Origin: DUEN01 sp024277095
GTDB taxonomy: Bacteria > Chloroflexota > Anaerolineae > DUEN01
Reading direction: 5' to 3'
Length of the DNA: 9,724 nt
NCBI GenBank assembly: GCA_024277095.1
Contig: JAJRVX010000329.1
Coordinates: forward strand, 1 to 9,724
A program made the translations under genes and the position numbers. Of the stretch, positions 7,942 through 9,724 are shown piece after piece; position 1 is the first letter of the stretch, and every line of letters begins with the position of its first letter. The notes beneath the pieces are model-generated. The model was not told where the DNA came from, did not search any database, and saw nothing but the letters and a program-made list of their open reading frames with translations.

Positions 7942-9000
7942 TCAGAGATCGGCTTCATTCTCGATCCCCGGATTCGCCGCCATGATGGCTTCCGCCACCT
8001 CCCAAGCACGGGGCAGAAGTTCCTCGGTCTGTTCGTTGCGCCGCTGTAGATCGGCGACCGAGGCGATTCCAAGGTCACCGAGGAGTTGCCGATAGCCGGG
8101 ACGAAACCTGTCCCGCATCTCCGCTGGCGCATCATGATAAAACACCTTCTGGCACCTGGAGTAGGTGACGGCGATCCAGAACATGGCCTCCCGGTGACCG
8201 CCGCGCTTGATCAGCTCCCGGCTCCCGTCGATCGCGATGGGACGGGCGACATCGCTGATGTCGGATGCGAAGGGGAAGGGCGTCCGGATCACCGCTTTGG
8301 CTGCATCGAAGGCATCGACGAGCGCGGCGAGGTGATATTCCGCCCGTGCCCGACTCATCCGCGCGCATCCCAGCGTCTCTAACAGGGCCTCATAAAAATC
8401 CGGGCGGCCGTAATCCGCCAGCAGCTCTCGCACCGCCATGTACCTCTGCCGCACCGTGGGGTTCCTGAGGCCGGCCACGAGCAGTACATGGGTCGTCACA
8501 CCTGTCGCGAACAGCCAGGTGACGACCTGATCGTGCAGGGAGTCTGACTCGTTCATCGACCGGATGTATTCCAGGGCGTGGTTTCTGGCGTGTTCGCATC
8601 GCTTGTAGACCCACTGCCTTTTGGCGTAGCCTTTGGACACGGCCTCCTGGAGCCTGGTCAACTGGCCGGATGGATCCAGGATGATGGCCGGTGTCCGGAA
8701 ACTGCCGGCCATGTGGTAGTCGCCCAGGATCCGGTCGGGTGATCGAATCTGCTCCGTGGACAGGTAGGAGGCTTCGAGCATGATGTCCCGGTAGATGAAC
8801 TTCCCGGGCTTGTCCGGTGGATTGGGATCGGTGAGCACGATCATGATGTCCACATCGGAGGTTGCAGGAAGGGGGGCGTCCTCAGGGAGCCAGTTTATCG
8901 AGCCGTGGTAGAAGGCTCCATAGAAGCCCGGCGTTTTGCCGGCCTCTTCCATCACCCATTGTCGGGCTACCTCTTTGGCGTGTTTGACGATCGTGATCAC
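7942..9000 (-). CDS. Nucleotidyltransferase domain protein (Pol-beta/MNT-ANT superfamily)
   Basis: Read from the GTG at 9000 this is a 352-residue protein. An N-terminal amphipathic helix (about 5-20) leads to the superfamily motif: HGS (32-34), a 14-residue linker, then SDVDIMIVL with Asp49 and Asp51 as metal-binding carboxylates. Glu76, in IMLEASYLS, is a candidate third carboxylate. Such domains transfer a nucleotide to a small molecule (aminoglycoside nucleotidyltransferases) or a protein (MNT antitoxins). The remaining residues (about 130-352) look helical and I do not recognise them. At this length it exceeds a minimal MNT, and no HEPN partner gene is adjacent. The same frame stays open to 9183, but that part overlaps the upstream gene and is rich in Pro, Arg and Ser, so I reject it. 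AGGA lies 13 nt before the GTG, which is weak. An ATG at 8952 would cut into the first helix. The stop at 7942 abuts the deacylase gene. Confidence 0.8.
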   Translation of the reverse strand: MITIVKHAKEVARQWVMEEAGKTPGFYGAFYHGSINWLPEDAPLPATSDVDIMIVLTDPNPPDKPGKFIYRDIMLEASYLSTEQIRSPDRILGDYHMAGSFRTPAIILDPSGQLTRLQEAVSKGYAKRQWVYKRCEHARNHALEYIRSMNESDSLHDQVVTWLFATGVTTHVLLVAGLRNPTVRQRYMAVRELLADYGRPDFYEALLETLGCARMSRARAEYHLAALVDAFDAAKAVIRTPFPFASDISDVARPIAIDGSRELIKRGGHREAMFWIAVTYSRCQKVFYHDAPAEMRDRFRPGYRQLLGDLGIASVADLQRRNEQTEELLPRAWEVAEAIMAANPGIENEADL

Positions 9001-9028
9001 TTTACGACCGGGGTCCTTTCCCTCGATA

Positions 9029-9724
9029 TCACGCGGCCCGCTCCGTTTGCTCCACGGCCCGGGCGAAGATGGCCGCCTGGGCCGGATCACTGAAGATCGT
9101 GGCCCCTCCGAAGATCTGTACGCCATAGCTGGGCACAGAGGACGCCGCCGTGGCGTGGAGGGAATCGGGGTAGTCCAGGGCATCCAGGATTAGTTGGACC
9201 GGACGGTCGGCTGGGACGAAGGAGGGGCTTTGCTCTAGAAATTCCCGGGCCCATTGGGGGCTGCGTCCGCTCTTGTGGGCGTAGATCAGCGGGGTGAATA
9301 CGTCGATGGAGGGCGCCAGGAGCTCGTAGTCCTGGGCGAAGATGCGGCGAAGGGCGCCGTCGTATTCCTCGGGCGTCCAGGGGCACATGTAGGCGCCGAT
9401 GATGCAATCGGGCAGGTGGGAGCGGATGATGTTCGCATAGTGGGCCGCAAATCCGGCGATGCGTTCGCACTTGTGCCGGGTCCACGCGTCCTGATGATGG
9501 GCCAGGATCTCCTGGGGGGTATCCGCGTCGATTTGCGTCGCCTCGCAGAACTCCGCCACGCAGTCCGGGCAGAAGCAGCTCTCCTGCAGATCTGGTTCCG
9601 GCGTCTCGAACCAGCCCGCGTGGGTCAGGTAATCCAGCCAGATGCCGGCGGGCTGAAAGGAACGGACTCCCTCGATCAGGCTTTGCTCGATGGCGTCCAG
9701 GAACCATTGTTTCGAGAGGCAGAC
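9029..9724 (-). CDS. Putative TIM-barrel glycoside-hydrolase-like protein, C-terminal part
   Basis: The minus strand is open from the right edge to a TGA at 9029 (231 codons seen; the N-terminus is outside the window). The segment GIWLDYLTHAGWFETP, then the Cys cluster CFCPDC (residues 50-55 of the visible part), then a helix, IIGAYMCPW, IDVFTPLIYAHKSGR and finally YGVQIFGGA resembles the later strands of a glycosidase-type (beta/alpha)8 barrel. A C-x-C-x-x-C cluster after a W-L-D-Y strand is known from GH42-like and related uncharacterised barrel proteins, where it can bind zinc. I do not recognise a specific family, and catalytic acids cannot be assigned from the fragment. It ends 28 bp before the nucleotidyltransferase GTG, so it is probably the upstream member of the same operon. 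An internal GTG at 9559 is not the true start, because the homologous-looking sequence extends well upstream. Confidence 0.6.
   Translation of the reverse strand, partial: VCLSKQWFLDAIEQSLIEGVRSFQPAGIWLDYLTHAGWFETPEPDLQESCFCPDCVAEFCEATQIDADTPQEILAHHQDAWTRHKCERIAGFAAHYANIIRSHLPDCIIGAYMCPWTPEEYDGALRRIFAQDYELLAPSIDVFTPLIYAHKSGRSPQWAREFLEQSPSFVPADRPVQLILDALDYPDSLHATAASSVPSYGVQIFGGATIFSDPAQAAIFARAVEQTERAA

Noticed and set aside
7042..8049. Long plus-strand open frame of 335 codons
   Set aside because: It is antisense to the clearly identified deacylase gene and the end of the nucleotidyltransferase gene. The translation resembles no domain, and such frames are common opposite GC-rich genes.
7942..9000. 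MNT-HEPN toxin-antitoxin system
   Set aside because: The nucleotidyltransferase motif is present, but the protein is much longer than a minimal MNT antitoxin and no short HEPN gene is adjacent.
9087..9707. Alternative minus-strand frame of 206 codons
   Set aside because: It runs out of frame through the glycosidase-like gene. Its translation is dominated by Arg, Pro and Gly, while the chosen frame has coherent strand and helix patterns.

Overview
This window is a GC-rich bacterial chromosomal segment. I infer Chloroflexota (Anaerolineae-like) from the MalT-like LuxR regulator, whose N-terminus (TPLLKTKLYIPPPRPNLVPR) is the form I know best from that phylum, and from the adjacent two-gene FtsX/MacB-type ABC transporter. 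This is pattern recognition, not a database result. No rRNA, tRNA, CRISPR array or insertion sequence was seen.

All seven recognisable genes lie on the minus strand, so they are read from right to left. The right-hand block (about 9724 to 3610) is tightly packed. It holds the C-terminal part of a TIM-barrel glycoside-hydrolase-like protein (partial at the right edge), a Pol-beta-superfamily nucleotidyltransferase 28 bp later, an N-acyl-D-amino-acid deacylase immediately after that, and a large LuxR/MalT-type (LAL) ATP-dependent regulator 24 bp further on. Spacing and ribosome binding sites are consistent with one transcript.

A gap of 228 bp (3382-3609) follows. It carries a plausible sigma-70-type promoter and a small 5'UTR hairpin reading into the second block. 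That block is an ABC ATPase, an 801-residue duplicated FtsX-type permease overlapping it by 10 bp, and an SDR oxidoreductase fragment that overlaps the permease stop codon. The SDR fragment lacks the N-terminal TGxxxGxG nucleotide-binding strand, so it looks 5'-truncated. It runs off the left edge.

The regulator sits between an enzymatic block and a transporter block and could control either or both. The enzyme pairing (nucleotidyltransferase plus D-aminoacylase) beside an exporter-like ABC system could suggest handling of a small D-amino-acid-containing molecule. That is an inference without direct sequence proof. I see no convincing entirely new system. The points most worth checking are the SDR truncation junction, the nucleotidyltransferase-deacylase-regulator operon, and a perfect 12-bp inverted repeat inside the deacylase gene.
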